DNA of 64,000 nt from Primula veris (taxonomy: Eukaryota; Streptophyta; Magnoliopsida; Ericales; Primulaceae): assembly GCA_963682055.1 (NCBI GenBank), contig OY821740.1, positions 18,066,814-18,130,813 on the forward strand, in the 5' to 3' direction. The number at the start of each line of letters is the position of its first letter. The stretch's first letter is position 1. The position numbers and the translations under genes were made by a program. Of the stretch, positions 31,001-42,819 are shown piece by piece. Below the pieces are notes generated by a model, which saw nothing but the letters and a program-made list of their open reading frames with translations, ran no database searches and was not told the DNA's origin.

Positions 31001-33216
31001 CTAATGGCATTTGCATTGAGCGTTTCCGAGTCCAAATAGGTGGTACCATTTGTTGGTATGCCTTCCACCTTTGTCGATTAATGGCACTTCATTCTTGACG
31101 GTGGAGTCGATCTTCTTGACTTCCACGACTTTTGAGGGCGTTGCCAACCATTTGTTGATTTTCTCCTTTTGGATGGAGATACCTACAACACAATTTTTGT
31201 CCTTTGGTACCCAATTTCTTTTGGGTCCGACATTGTTAGTGGCTCGGGTCTTTACTACCCATTTCAAATCGCTTCTACTAACATGGAAACGATAAGGCAT
31301 ATAGAAGAAATATGCTCATTTCTACTACAATGCACACAATGCTTAGACTTTTTAGTATAACGATAGTTATACGAAGTTTTGGAAAGGGTTTTCGGAGTAT
31401 CCAATTTGGTTTTAAAACCTAAACCTTTCCTAGTATTAAAAGATTTTTGAAAAATCTTGGAAGCACTCCCTTTAGTAAGAATAACCTCTTGTTTAGGTGG
31501 AGTAGGAGTTTTAGAAATGTTAGAGGCTTTGACGAAGCGGGTTTTGTTAGACGTAGAACCAATGCAATCAAAACCTAAACCGCTCTTATCATTGAAATTT
31601 TTTTGACAACTCAAAATGTTTTCTAAAACGGTTTTACCTTTAGAAAACTTTGAAATTGTTAAATTGAGTTTTTCAATGGAAATGACAAGATCGTTGTTTT
31701 TAGTTTTCAACGATTCATTCTCGGTTTCTAAAACCTTGACCTTGTCATTTAAGTTAAAAGCATGGGGACTCAAAACCTTGTTTTTGCTTTTAACTTTATC
31801 GAAAGCATCCTTTAACTCTTCAAAATTTTCTAATAAACCACAATCTAAAGAAGATGGTTTTGAAAGAGTTTTAGTAAGTCTAGAAACTTCCTTTTTAAGA
31901 AAATTGATCTCGGTTTGTAAAGACTTATTATGAATGACGAGATCATTGTTTTTGTCTTTCAAGTCTTCCTTTTCGTCATCTATATCATGTAAAGAGAATG
32001 ACGATGTCGGACTAGACTCATTTTCAATTTTATCTCTTTTCAAGGATCTTATTTCTTCATTGAGAGAAGAATTTATCCTTTTAAGAGAGTCGACCTTTTC
32101 GACAAGTTTAGGAAACTTTTTGGAGTAAGAATCGCACATATGAAGTAATTCATCATAGGATAGATCATTTACCTCATCGGTTTCGCTTTCACTTGAAGAC
32201 GATTGGTTTGGCTCAATGTTGTCTTCTAAGGCCACATAGCAACCAAGGTGAGCGACTTCATCTTGGTCCGAGCTATCGCTAGAGCTTGAGGCGGATATCT
32301 TCTTCTTGCCTTTGCTCTTGCGATTCTTGGCGCAATCTCTCGCCATATGTCCTTCCTTACCACAAGTATAGCAAACAAAATCGTTAGAATAAATTGAATT
32401 ATTTGACGATTTACCTTTATGTTTGCGGTGGTATTTTAGCTTGAGTATTTCCTTGACGATTCGAATGATTTGCATTGAATTTTCGTCGTCCTTGGATAGC
32501 TCATCGCTTTCGTCACAAGTTGTTCCTTTGAAAGCTATCTCCCTCTTTTTCGAGATTGGCTTGTGACTATTGAGGGTGATCTCGTGAGTAATGAGTGAAC
32601 CCGTCAATGCATCAAGAGTGTAGGTGTTCATGTCGTGCGCCTCTTGAATTGCGGTGACCTTTGGTTCCCATTCTTTCGGTAAGCTCCGAATCACCTTTGA
32701 GACCATTTCCTTACAAGATAAATTCTTACCAAGAGATGTTAATCCGTTAGTAATAGTAGTAAATCTAGCAAGCATATCGGAAATAGTTTCTCCCTTGCTC
32801 ATCTTAAAGAGTTCGTAGTCATGAACTAAAAGTTGGAGTTTGCAATCCTTGACTTGGTTAGTTCCCTCGTGCATAACTACTAACTTATCCCACATACCCT
32901 TAGCGGTTTTACAAGAGGAAATTTTGTTGTACTCGTTAGGAGAAACGGCACAAACAATAGCATACATCGCTTTCGCGTTCGTAGAGTAGGCTTCTAGTTG
33001 AGCGTTATCTAGGTCCTCTACGTGGATTGGGTTCTCGCTATTTTCGGATGTAGGTGCGGAATATCCTACTTTAATGGTCATCCAAAGTTTAACATTATAA
33101 CTTTGTAAAAACATGCTCATCCTATCCTTCCAATATGAAAAATTTATTCTATCAAAATATGGTGGTGTATTGGGTGATGAAGCTATGCCGGATGCGAAAT
33201 TAAGTATATTAGCTAT
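31001..33216 (-). pseudogene. Element B gag, start codon lost and one frameshift
   Basis: It aligns with the element A gag along its whole length, including the zinc knuckle CYTCGKEGHMARDC. Three differences matter. The position of the A start codon (33214-33216) reads ATA, and the next in-frame ATG is at 33118-33120, 32 codons later. A one-base deletion near 31275-31290 shifts the frame just after the second knuckle. B has about 70 extra residues in the coiled-coil section that A lacks. The final C-terminus matches that of A, so both share the same pol-less structure. This copy probably cannot make a full gag. Confidence 0.85.
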
Positions 33217-33278
33217 CGGGATCTTAACTCTAGAATCGTTATATTCCTATATGCAAGAGCCTCGGCTCTGATACCAAT

Positions 33279-34441
33279 TGTTGGCCCGTGTGCGGCTAAA
33301 CCTTAGAGGGGGGGTGAATAAGGTTTTTAGCGTTTTTCGCGGAATTAAACTTCTAAGCGTGATTAACAACCCTACTACCTCAATATATATTTTTGCGACA
33401 ATAAATGTGCTATGGAAATATGAATGAATTTAAACATGCGCACAATCACAAAAATGTAAGTTGCGGAAAGTAAATAGTAAGGGAAAGAAAATGACACCGC
33501 GATTTATAGAGGTTCGGCAAACGCGCCTACGTCCTCTCCTCGGTACTACCGAGTATTTTACTAAAAATCTTCTTTCGGATATTACAATCCTATCTAGCTA
33601 ATCAACCGATTAAGCTCCCCCTCACTTTATGAGTGTCCTGAAATGAAAAGACCTAGAGCATTTAAGCAACTCGCTTACAAAGCCTCTACCCGATCACTCG
33701 CTCACAAATGAGTTTATAAATTACTCGTTACAATTTTGTTACAATAATGTAACTACACTCTCTATTTTATTGCTTCTAAATAAGCTAATTGGTGAGATTG
33801 ATGATGTTTGATCTTGACTCTCTTTTTCTTCAATTTTCCCTCTTTTTGAATATATACACCAAAATGGTGATATTTAGGGTTTTGTATATAGGGATTGAAG
33901 GATGATAATTGGTGTGTTGATTGGTGTTTATGGAAGAGAGATTGGGTTGGTTTATATAGACCAAAAGTCTGTTTTTCTGTATTCTGACCGTTAGAAGTGG
34001 TTGAGGCTGTTTTAAGCTATTTTCCAGAAAAAGCTGAAAAGCTGTTTTCGAAATCTGTAGAAAACGATCGGTCGTTTACTACAGTCGATCGGTCGATTTT
34101 CACCAGTCGATCGGTCGTTTCTGAAAAACGATCGGTCGTTCTTCTTATGAACTCTTTGGAAGAAATTGGTACAAAAACGATCGGTCGTTTTTGTCCAGTC
34201 GATCGGTCGATGTTGTCCTGGTCTCGTAAACCTTCGAAAGCTTGTAGCTTCTTCGTTTTAGCTCCGATTTTGGTTCTGCTTGAACCTGTGGCTTCGTTAT
34301 CGAATGCTCTATCATTTAAAGACCTTAAATATACGTTTTCTATTTTTGGACAAGACAAGCATTATATCATCGAAATCGTAAAATCATTAAACGCATAATC
34401 AAAGTTATAATCAAAATCATTATTGAACTCTAAGTTCAACA
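33279..34441 (-). repeat. 5' LTR of element B
   Basis: It matches 29552-30713 with about six substitutions and one indel seen by eye. Palindrome cluster at about 34067-34211; reversed TATA box near 33951-33958. Confidence 0.93.
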
Positions 34442-35107
34442 GCGGAGAGGTTTAGCCTCAACCCATTTGGTGAAGTAGTCCGTCGCCACGATCAGATATT
34501 CGACGCTGCCGGGTGCTTTAGGAAGCTTCCCAACTATATCAATCGCCCATTGTGCGAATGGCCATGGTGCCGATACCGGGGTCATCATAGATGATGGGAG
34601 CCGAGGTATCTTGGCGAATCGTTGGCACTTGTCGCAATGTTGGACGTATACATCGGCGTCTCATTTGATATATGGCCACCAATATCCTTGTGTGATTGCT
34701 TTGTTGGCAAGGGACCTCCCTTTGATGTGTGCTCCGCAGGATCCTTCGTGGATTTCCTCCAAGACCGGTAGCTGCATTTCGGGCCGGACACACAGAAGAT
34801 GGGGTCCTCGGTAGCTGGATTTGTATAGTTTGTCGTCGTTAGACCGCCAGAAACGAGGAGCCTTTCTCGTAATTTTCAAAGCCTTTATCTTATCTGCCGG
34901 GAGGGTTCCGTTGCGCAGATAGTGAATCATGTCATCCATCCAACCTAGTTCGTATTGTACTGACGCTATTCGGTCTATTCTTTTGGTTATGCTTGGGGTC
35001 GGTAGTAATTCCACTGTAATCGACCGAGTGTCGGTTAATGTTAATGTCGAGGCTAGGGTGGCTAGGGCATCGGCATGTGCGTTTTCGGTGCGATTGATTC
35101 TTATCAA
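34442..35107 (-). pseudogene. Gypsy integrase N-terminal part with one premature TGA
   Basis: Within this stretch the end of the second RNase H passes into the H2C2 zinc-binding domain of integrase (CVRPEMQLPVLEEIHEGSCG, then KAITQGYWWPYIK). A TGA stop at 34661-34663 follows; the frame then continues through the start of the catalytic core up to the element B insertion point. The TGA fits a CGA codon after C-to-T change at a CpG. Its other half is at 28797-29551. Confidence 0.8.
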
Positions 35108-35113
35108 CTCGCA

Positions 35114-35785
35114 CTATTCAAAGGTGGCCATCAAGCTTTGAACCTTCTCTTGGTAGAGGATCATTCTGTCATCTTTGGCTTGGTATTCGCCATTGGATTG
35201 GTTTACGATCAGCATTGAGTCGGAACTTGCAGTTAGGTGGGAGCATCCGAGGGACCGGGCAATGAGCATGCCGTTTATCATGGCTTCGTACTCTGCCTCA
35301 TTGTTGGTAGCTCGGAAACCTAGTTTAATGCTCTTCTCTATGATCACTCCCTCTCTAGACTTGAGGACGATCCCCGCTCCCGATCCGTCCTTGGTGGCTG
35401 ATCCATCGACATGTATCTGCCAGTGTGATTGGGGAGATATAGCCATGGGCTCGTCATACCCTTCGGTGAATTCCGTGACGAAATCGGCCAAGACTTGTCC
35501 CTTTATAGCATGTCGGGGTGCGAACTCGATATGAAATTGGGATAACTCGACCCCCCATGCGGCCACTCTGCCACTAATGTCGGTCCGTCGAAGCGATTCT
35601 TTAATATGGAATTTCGTGTATACTTGAACCTGATGAGCTATGAAATAGTGCGGCAACTTTCTGGTCGCGACGAGCAATGCCAAGCACAGCTTTTCCAAGG
35701 GTAAGTAACGTGTTTCGGCTTCGACCAGAGTTTTGCTGACGAAGTAGATAGGGAATTGTTCGCGACCTTCTTTGTTCGGTAGCAA
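35114..35785 (-). pseudogene. Gypsy RNase H plus archaeal-type second RNase H
   Basis: The first part (YFVSKTLVEAETRYLPLEKL) is the usual Gypsy RNase H region in shortened form. The second begins HVDGSATKDGSGAGIVL and contains NNEAEYEAMINGM and SDSMLIVNQ, the acidic motifs of an archaeal-type RNase H. The doubled RNase H is a hallmark of the Tat lineage. It is out of frame with RT because of a short deletion near 35786-35800. Confidence 0.85.
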
Positions 35786-35789
35786 GCTA

Positions 35790-36894
35790 GAATATCTCCT
35801 TTGTTCGGCCTGACTAACAGTGGCAGCGTTTTTAAGTACTCTTTGAGGTTGTTGAAAGAAGCTTCACATTCCGGGTCCCACACGAATTTTCTATCCTTCT
35901 TGAGTGATTCAAAAAATGGCCGTCCCTTGTCTGCGGATCGGCTGATGAACCTGTTCAATGCGGCCATCATTCCCGTGAGCTCTTGTACCTGTTTCTTATT
36001 TTTGGGCGCTGCTAGATTTCGAAGAGCTGTGATCTGATCGGGATTAGCCTCTATTCCTCGTCGGCTGACCATGTGCCCCAGGAACTTTCCTTTGCTGATG
36101 CCGAATGCACACTTGCTCGCATTGAGTTTGAGTTTGTGCTCGCCCAAAGTTCGGAAGACGTCTCTGATATCTTGAATGTGGGATGTGGCCTTTTCGATTT
36201 TGACGACCATGTCGTCTATATATACCTCCATGGTCTTCCCTATGTGCTCTCGGCATACCTTCGTTATCATCCTTTGGTATGTTGCTCCCGCGTTGCATAG
36301 GCCGAACGGCATTACCGTATAGCAATAGTTTCCTAAAGGCGATATAAACGACATCTTTTCTTGATCTTCGTGGGCGAGGGGAATTTGGTGGTACCCTGAA
36401 TATGCGTCAAGGAAGGTCATCCGTTCTGTTCCCGCAGTCGCGTCCACCAATTGATCAATCCTTGGAAGGGGAAAGTGGTCCCTCGGGCAGGCTTTGTTGA
36501 GATTGGTGAAGTCTATACAGACCCTCTCCTTTCCGTTTTTCTTAGGGACGACGACGGGATTGGATAACCATTTTGGATAGAAGACCTCCCTTATGGCTCC
36601 GGCCTCCAACAGCTTTTGGACTTCAGCAATTATAGCGGATCTGTGCTGTACTGATACTTTTCTGCTCCTCTGAGCTATTGGCTTGTACTCGGCATTAACA
36701 CTTAGATGGTGACATGCCGTTTTAGGGTCTAGGCCTGGCATATCTTTTGGACTCCAGGCGAATTTATCAATGTTGTTGAAGAGGAATACTTCTAACTCTT
36801 CGGATTCTTTTTTTGGTAGGTTGTCACCGAGGAGGAAGTAGTGCTCCTCGTCAGTATACGGGATATACACCTTCCTAAGTGTTTCTCCTACTTG
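35790..36894 (-). pseudogene. Gypsy reverse transcriptase
   Basis: The domain is well preserved: RVCIDFTNLNKACPRDHFPL, MPFGLCNAGATYQRM and the catalytic YIDDM, followed by the thumb/connection region (GKFLGHMVSRRGIE). It lies in the same frame as the protease but is separated from it by two TAA codons (36955-36957 and 36895-36897). Its C-terminal end shifts frame at the small deletion before RNase H. Confidence 0.88.
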
Positions 36895-36954
36895 TTATTC
36901 AACAACCCTCTCGGTTTTGGCTATTTGGTTGATCAGCTTCTTTGTGCTGGTGGG

Positions 36955-37697
36955 TTATTCGACAACGCTCAGCTGTTTTTGAAGAGCCACGGTAATGTCC
37001 TCACAGCGTCGTGAATCTTCCTGACATCCTCTGGCTATCTCGATCTCTCCCCTATCATTTGGGTATTTGACTTTTTGGTGGTAGGTCGAGGGTATGGCCT
37101 TCATGGCGTGCAGCCAGGGTCGTCCCAAGATTGCGTTGTGGCCGGAGTTGTCGTTGACCACTAAGAACTCCACGGGAACTGACACGGTTCCAGTTGTGAC
37201 ACTGAGGACGATCTTTCCCAACGGTTTAGTCGTCTCGGAGATGAACCCGATCAGTGTGACATCGGTAGGTTGTAGATCTTGCATCTTGAGTTCCATCTTG
37301 TCGAAAAGCTCTCTGTACATGATATGACAAGAGGCTCCTTGGTCGACAAGCACCCTGCTGACCGTGTCAAGGCCGATTTGAACACGGAGGTTGATGGCGT
37401 CCCCGTGGGGGTAAATCACCCCTTCTTCGTCCAGATCCGAGAAGGAGATGGGCGGATGTCATCATGGTGTGCATTGTCGTTTGGAGGTCGATGCCTGTGA
37501 CGCCTTGGCTACCTGGCAAAAGTGCGCCAGTTGTCGTTGTCGCGATCGTTCCCCACCCGTGCCCTTGGGTCTAGACATATGAATGACGTTGATTGTTTTG
37601 CCTTGCCGGTTGTCGACTCCCTCAACGGCCAGTTGTTTGCCTTTATTTCCGGCGCCTTTGATGAACTTGGCCAGGTATCCCGCATCGCCCCACAGGT
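36955..37697 (-). pseudogene. Gypsy protease region and gag-protease linker
   Basis: A retropepsin-like domain is readable from about 37419 to 36970 (VLVDQGASCHIMY as active site, then NAILGRPWLHAMKA). The active-site triad reads DQG rather than the commoner DTG or DSG. Upstream to 37697 is the linker after the gag zinc finger, broken near 37435-37465 by stops and a small indel. Confidence 0.75.
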
Positions 37698-39592
37698 TCA
37701 TTTTCCACCGCAGGTTACGGCAGTGCTCGGTGAGGTGTCCGTAGTCCTCGTGATAGGCACAGAAAAGCTTGGGGTCTCTATGCTCAGGGGGGTAGCGAGC
37801 GGCTCTGGTCGTGAATACCAGCTTTCTCTGCGGATATTCTTAAGGATATCTTCAGCAGACATGTTGAAAGAGTATCTCAATTCGACCGGTTCAAAGCTCA
37901 CATGCTTTTCCCTTCCCTGGAATCGGCCTTGTTGTGACTGCTTGGCTGGTATAGGGTAGGTGAGCTGGAGTGGTTTATGTTCGTTGACCGGTGTTGGGTA
38001 TGCGATCTGGAGCGGTTTGGACTTAGGTTCTCGTGGTCGCTCTACCCTGCTATGGACCTCGGGACCTTTGTCCTTTCTGGTCGGTTGGAATGTTTCTCCC
38101 TGGTTATTTCTAACTCTTTTGCGACCCACCTGTGCCTCTCGGACCGATTCTCTTCTTGGTAGAGTTCGGTTGAGGATACCCAGTTCGTCGTTTTTATCGG
38201 TGAGGTGGGTACAATAGGCTAGCAGGGAATCAGTGGTCGGAAAGTTTTTGCCTATGAACTTCCTTCTCGCCCAATAGCCATTAGGGATGGAATTGATAAA
38301 GTTCTGGATGGCTATATTATTGGCGTACTGTGGAATCTGGTTTGCTACATCGATGAAACGTATGCAGTAGTCGTTGAGCCTTTCATTTGGCATCATCGTC
38401 ATTTTCAGAAGGGTTTCAATGCTAACCTTCTTCTTCCGATGAGCAGCGTATCGGGTGGAGTACGCTCTTAGCAGCTCCGCCTAGTCTCTTATAGAGCCCC
38501 GTGGTAAGTTATGGTACCATGACGAAGCCTCTTGGCCCAAACTGTTTTTGAAAAACTTGCACATCAGTGCATGGTCATCACTCCACAGCTCCATCTTCGT
38601 CTTGTAGTGCCTCAGATGGTCTATGGGACAACTCCTCCCATCATAGAGCCTGAACTCGGGGATGACGAACCCCACAGGATTGCGGTACCGCGTGATCTGT
38701 TCGGCACATGGGGTTTCTTGGCATACGTTCCAAGCCTGTTGGAACGCTTCATCCGTGGCTTGGTAGGGGGGGTGTATCCCCCCTGATGTGGTGGTGGGCC
38801 GTATCCTCCCCCGATCATGTGTTCGGGATACCTACCGTCCTTCGGGTTTCTGTCGAGGACATGTTCCGTATGAGCGTTTGGGTGGACGAAGGTTGGAGGG
38901 ATCGTTATCGGGACGTTGCCCCCTTGATGGGGCACTCCTGTATCTGGTCGTCGGCCCGCCGCTTCCAAGGTGGCCCTATAGGCGGAATCTTCCGCTTCAC
39001 GACGTGGGTCTTTGTCTGCATTGGCAGGTTGGCTATTCGGCAATATGATGCCGGCTGCTGCCATGGCCGTCATACACGCTGCTAGCTGAACTTGCAGTTG
39101 GGCGTTGTTCCCTTCCTCGGCTAACGGAACAATATGTTGTACTTTCACCGTGGGTGGTGTAATCATCCTTGGTGGGTGAGTCGGTAGTCGGGACAACTGT
39201 TCGAGTGCATGATCCTCGGGCATGCCAAGCCGGTGAGCTTCGTTTGTTTGTAAACGAGCACCAGAGTTGACCGAGGCTGTTGGCAAAGGGACTCTTGAGC
39301 TCAGTCCTGCCTGGGATCCGGGTATGCGTCTTCTTGCGTGCCTTAGTACGGGCAAGGCTTGTTCGTCTTTCGAGGACGTTTGGTATTCTTCGACGATCCC
39401 TTCAAGCTGTTGGGGTTGTTCGATCGGTTGTTCTTGGTGGACATTGGAGGTTGTTGGTTGGTTTCCGGACTGGATAGCTTCGTATCTATCGCGGATGGCG
39501 AGTAGATCGTCGAGGTCTTGTTGGCTAATCTGCACGTGTTGGTTATTGGTTTCTACTATCTCGGGGTGGGTTTCTTCAACATTGGTCACCAT
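37698..39592 (-). pseudogene. Gypsy gag, broken by frameshifts and a stop
   Basis: The start is at 39592, about 60 bp after the primer-binding site. The N-terminal 290 or so residues are Pro/Gln-rich. The conserved gag domain follows in another frame (FRLYDGRSCPIDHLRHYKTK, then LNDYCIRFIDVANQIPQ). It is broken near 38700 by a frameshift, at 38481-38483 by TAG, and at a run of six G (37787-37792) by a frameshift, after which a zinc-finger-like FCAYHEDYGHLTEHC appears. Gag would form the particle core. Confidence 0.8.
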
Positions 39593-39671
39593 TGTCGCTC
39601 GTCTGGTAGAGTATTGGTATTCGAAATCTAAGCTAGTTGGGAACTAGATGATTCCCGGAGACGGCGCCATT

Positions 39672-40202
39672 TGATAAAACCATAACTTTTGGCGGTGGCG
39701 TTAGGTTTTTCAACAATGATATAATATTAAATATATAATAAATGGTGAACACTTCGGAATTTTTATTATTATTCGGCAATCGCCGTTGATCGGATTACAA
39801 TTTCCTTGTAACAATCATGCTCGACTTAACTATTTGATCTCTCATCTTGATCTTTCTCCTTCTTCTTCGGTACTCGGTTCTTTCTCTGTTCGGTTTATGT
39901 CTTGATGTAACAAGTTTTTGGCTAGTTTCTCTCTTTTCTCTACTTCTCTCTATATTTTTTGGATAGATTTTCTGATCCCTTTCTTGGGAGGATACTTGGC
40001 TATTTATAGGCTATTATGCCTCCTAGAATGTTGACAAATGTCTCCATCTCATGAGTTTTTTCAGATATGGGTCCCTAGTTAAGTGGGCTTGGGATTTTTG
40101 TAAAGGGGGTGATAACCCATTAAGCGTTGGATAACCAGCTAGGATATATGGGCTGATTAAGACCCGAATAGAATATTAGGGCCTAATTTTTATGTTCTAT
40201 CA
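39672..40202 (-). repeat. 5' LTR of the Gypsy element
   Basis: 531 bp, TGATA to TATCA on the + strand, followed by target duplication ATGTC. It is uninterrupted and serves as reference for the split copy on the left. Confidence 0.93.
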
Positions 40203-40337
40203 ATGTCATAGGAGCAGATGTGTTAGCCTTTACAAAAAATGTTTACTGATTGTGTGTATATATTTTCCATTCGCCTCAAAACATGTCTTGTATTTTTTTT
40301 TTCTGAAGTTAAGACATATCCTTAACCCATAGAAAAA

Positions 40338-40875
40338 GAGGAGTTTTATACGTTTGCTATACCAAACTATATGATTTTAACGATTTAAGTATTCATTTTT
40401 CAATTTTATCAATTTGTGTAACACACTATAAGAAACTTTCCAATTTAGATAACACACTATAAGAAACTTTTCAATTTAGGTACCAATTAATCACGGAATC
40501 ATGTCACGTGACAGCACGTGCTTGGCAAACGTTAACGTGAGAGGGTAATTTTGTCATTCTGCACCAAAATATATCATTCTAGAAAAATATTTTCCCGCAA
40601 TTTCATACATAACAAAAATCATCACATAGTCCAAATTTGGGGGAACGTTGCTCTAATATGATATATTTTGGTACAGAATGACAAAATTACCCTTTTACGT
40701 TCAAGTTTATCAAACACGTGCTGTCATGTGACATGATTAAGTGATTAATTTAGAAAATAATACATAAATTGGACAGTTTCTTATAGTGTGGTATCTAAAT
40801 TGAGAAAGTTGAAAGTTGGATACTCAAATCGTTAACATAAACATAGTTTGGTGTATTAAACATATTTTTTCCCTA
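40338..40875. mobile_element. Hairpin MITE with arms of about 230 bp
   Basis: The left arm (about 40345-40584) and right arm (about 40652-40875) are inverted copies with a loop of about 65 bp. Matching pairs include ACCAAACTAT, ACACTATAAGAAACT, AGCACGTG and GGGTAATTTTGTCATTCTG. The left arm has an internal duplication of a roughly 30 bp piece (CACACTATAAGAAACTTT twice). A related left-arm fragment occurs at about 12800-12930 in the first tandem copy. No coding capacity. Confidence 0.85.
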
Positions 40876-42819
40876 AAAAAAAAAACTTGGTCACCTATTT
40901 AACTCAAGAAAACGTATAAAAAAAGTTATTGTTTAATAATTACAAGTGATTACAAACTACAAATGAATAAAGCTTATTTAATTTATTTTTTTATCAAACG
41001 TTCACTAGAAAAAACTGTCGAACTAGGTAAGGCTTGGATGATAAAATAAGTGTTCAATTTCCGATTTCCTAAATTTTTTTAAAAATATATAAAAAATTAG
41101 CATATATATTTGTTAGTAAAATTATATCAAATTTACAATCCCGAGAATTGGATGACCTATGACCCAAAATTTCCGAAAATAGCCTCATTTTTAGTAATTA
41201 CCCTACATAACCAATTGAAACGATTAATTAACTACGTCTTTCATATGTATACAGTTAAAACCCACGTCTCCTCCCTCTTTATTACTTTGCAAATTGTGTA
41301 AGTATAGTTATCTCTTTTGAAGGTAAATCAACCCAATTGGAGTTAAAAACCAAGTCACTGAAATTGGGTTACAAATTCTGAACAATTCCTTATTTCAAAT
41401 TTTTGGAATATTGATTAGTGTTGATGTATAAGCATTGATTTTGTGTATATTGTGATGTTATGTACCTATTTGTATATTTTTAGTACTATGAGGACTGATA
41501 TGTAGTATTTGTACTGTATAATTACAGCTGTGGCTGTAACGAAATAACTTTTAACTCATTTTAAACACAAATATCCCTCGTTTTTTTCTCGTTCTCTCTC
41601 TGATATCTACACATTATATATTTATATATGTATGTATATGTCGCTTATGATTTGAGTTTCTACAATTAGTTAGTAACCCTTTTATTGTTAATCTTGATTT
41701 TTATATAAAATTTGTGTAGTTGTTGAATTAAATGGAAGCGCATGTAAGGTGTTCGAGCAAATGTGCGAGTGAAGAACATTTTCTTTTTCAACGGAACCAA
41801 AAATAAGTATTTATCTTCGATAAGAAAATGATAATAAATTGTATACCATACGTTTGTTAATTCTACCCAAGTTATTATACTTGCGACCATGTTAATCATT
41901 TGAATCTTTATCACTGTGGTCCAGATTTTAATAACATTGGCAGAATTGAGTTTAGTTGGTTAGCAAGCACTGATTTCCGTGTCACGCAATCAAAACGCGC
42001 CATCAAGTTGTGCTCTGAGAGAACTCATCAAAACCTGTGGCGATAGGGTGAGTTTCCAATTCTTTTTTGTATGTGACAGTTTTGTACAAGTGAAGTAAAT
42101 TGAAATTTATCTTCTTCATACAACAATTACATTTGATGTTTAAAAGTTTAGCTGGATGGACTCCTAAGACACTTTACCAGTAAACCAATATCAAAGTTTA
42201 ATTGAACTTTTAACAATTCGTAGTCAAAAATAATTACGATTTCATGCCATTACGCGTCGCACACGTTGCGTGGGCCAAGCTTACTTGTAATATTATATTT
42301 TAAGTACGAAATGGTTTTTTATTGAAAATTTTAATTTTCTGATACTTTTTTGTTAAATTTTAAGTGAAGTTAGTTCAAATCCTTTTATAGTACAGTTTTC
42401 GAAGCATGACACTTATTTTAGGACATATGGAGTAATTACTTACGTATAGACATGGTATCTACATGGTAAAAAAATATTAAATTAATTAAACGACCCCAAG
42501 GCTGAACACAAGACGATTATTTTTAGGCTCGGACGGTTTATTAGTAACTGAACAACCACGTGTCGAGACTTTAACGGCCTTGTTCTCGTGCAGCTCGGTT
42601 CTTTTGCAACCTTAATATATACTTATTATCAACAAAATTTTAAGTTGCCAGAAAATTGAAAAATAAAAAACAGTCCTAGGTTTGTGTACAAAGTGCAGCT
42701 ATCACAATACTTTCAGAATATGAATTGAAAAAGAGTAGCCAAATAATAGTATTATCATTCTACCTTTGAATACAGTGGCATCGACTCTCCCCCAAAATCT
42801 GTACCAGTTGATTCCCCAT
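40876..42819. other. Intergenic, AT-rich, no gene seen
   Basis: No supported gene or RNA. The last 300 bases may hold the F-box relic's old promoter (TTAATATATACTT near 42610), with no stronger sign. Confidence 0.4.

Larger units (their letters stand above)
29552..34441 (-). mobile_element. Element B: gag-only (TR-GAG type) Copia retrotransposon inside the Gypsy integrase
   Basis: LTRs at 29552-30713 and 33279-34441 (1162 and 1163 bp) are flanked by the target duplication GCGGA (29547-29551, 34442-34446). The primer-binding site (GCTCTGATACCA on the + strand) is at 33265-33276, two bases inside the LTR; the polypurine tract is next to the other LTR at about 30716-30726. The interior holds only a damaged gag. 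By eye about seven differences separate the LTRs, so it is somewhat older than element A. Same family as A, opposite orientation, different target site. Confidence 0.95.
13587..40202 (-). mobile_element. Giant Tat-lineage Ty3/Gypsy LTR retrotransposon, host to two nested Copia elements
   Basis: The LTRs begin TGATA and end TATCA and are flanked by ATGTC on both sides (13582-13586 and 40203-40207). A primer-binding site (TGGCGCCGTCTCCGGGAA, - strand, 39652-39669) lies two bases inside the right LTR. The order on the - strand is gag, protease, RT, RNase H, an archaeal-type second RNase H, integrase, then about 9.8 kb of non-pol sequence, then the 3' LTR. The double RNase H and YIDDM motif fit the Tat lineage. 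Removing elements A and B leaves about 16.9 kb. All pol domains carry stops or frameshifts, so it is not autonomous now. Confidence 0.93.
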
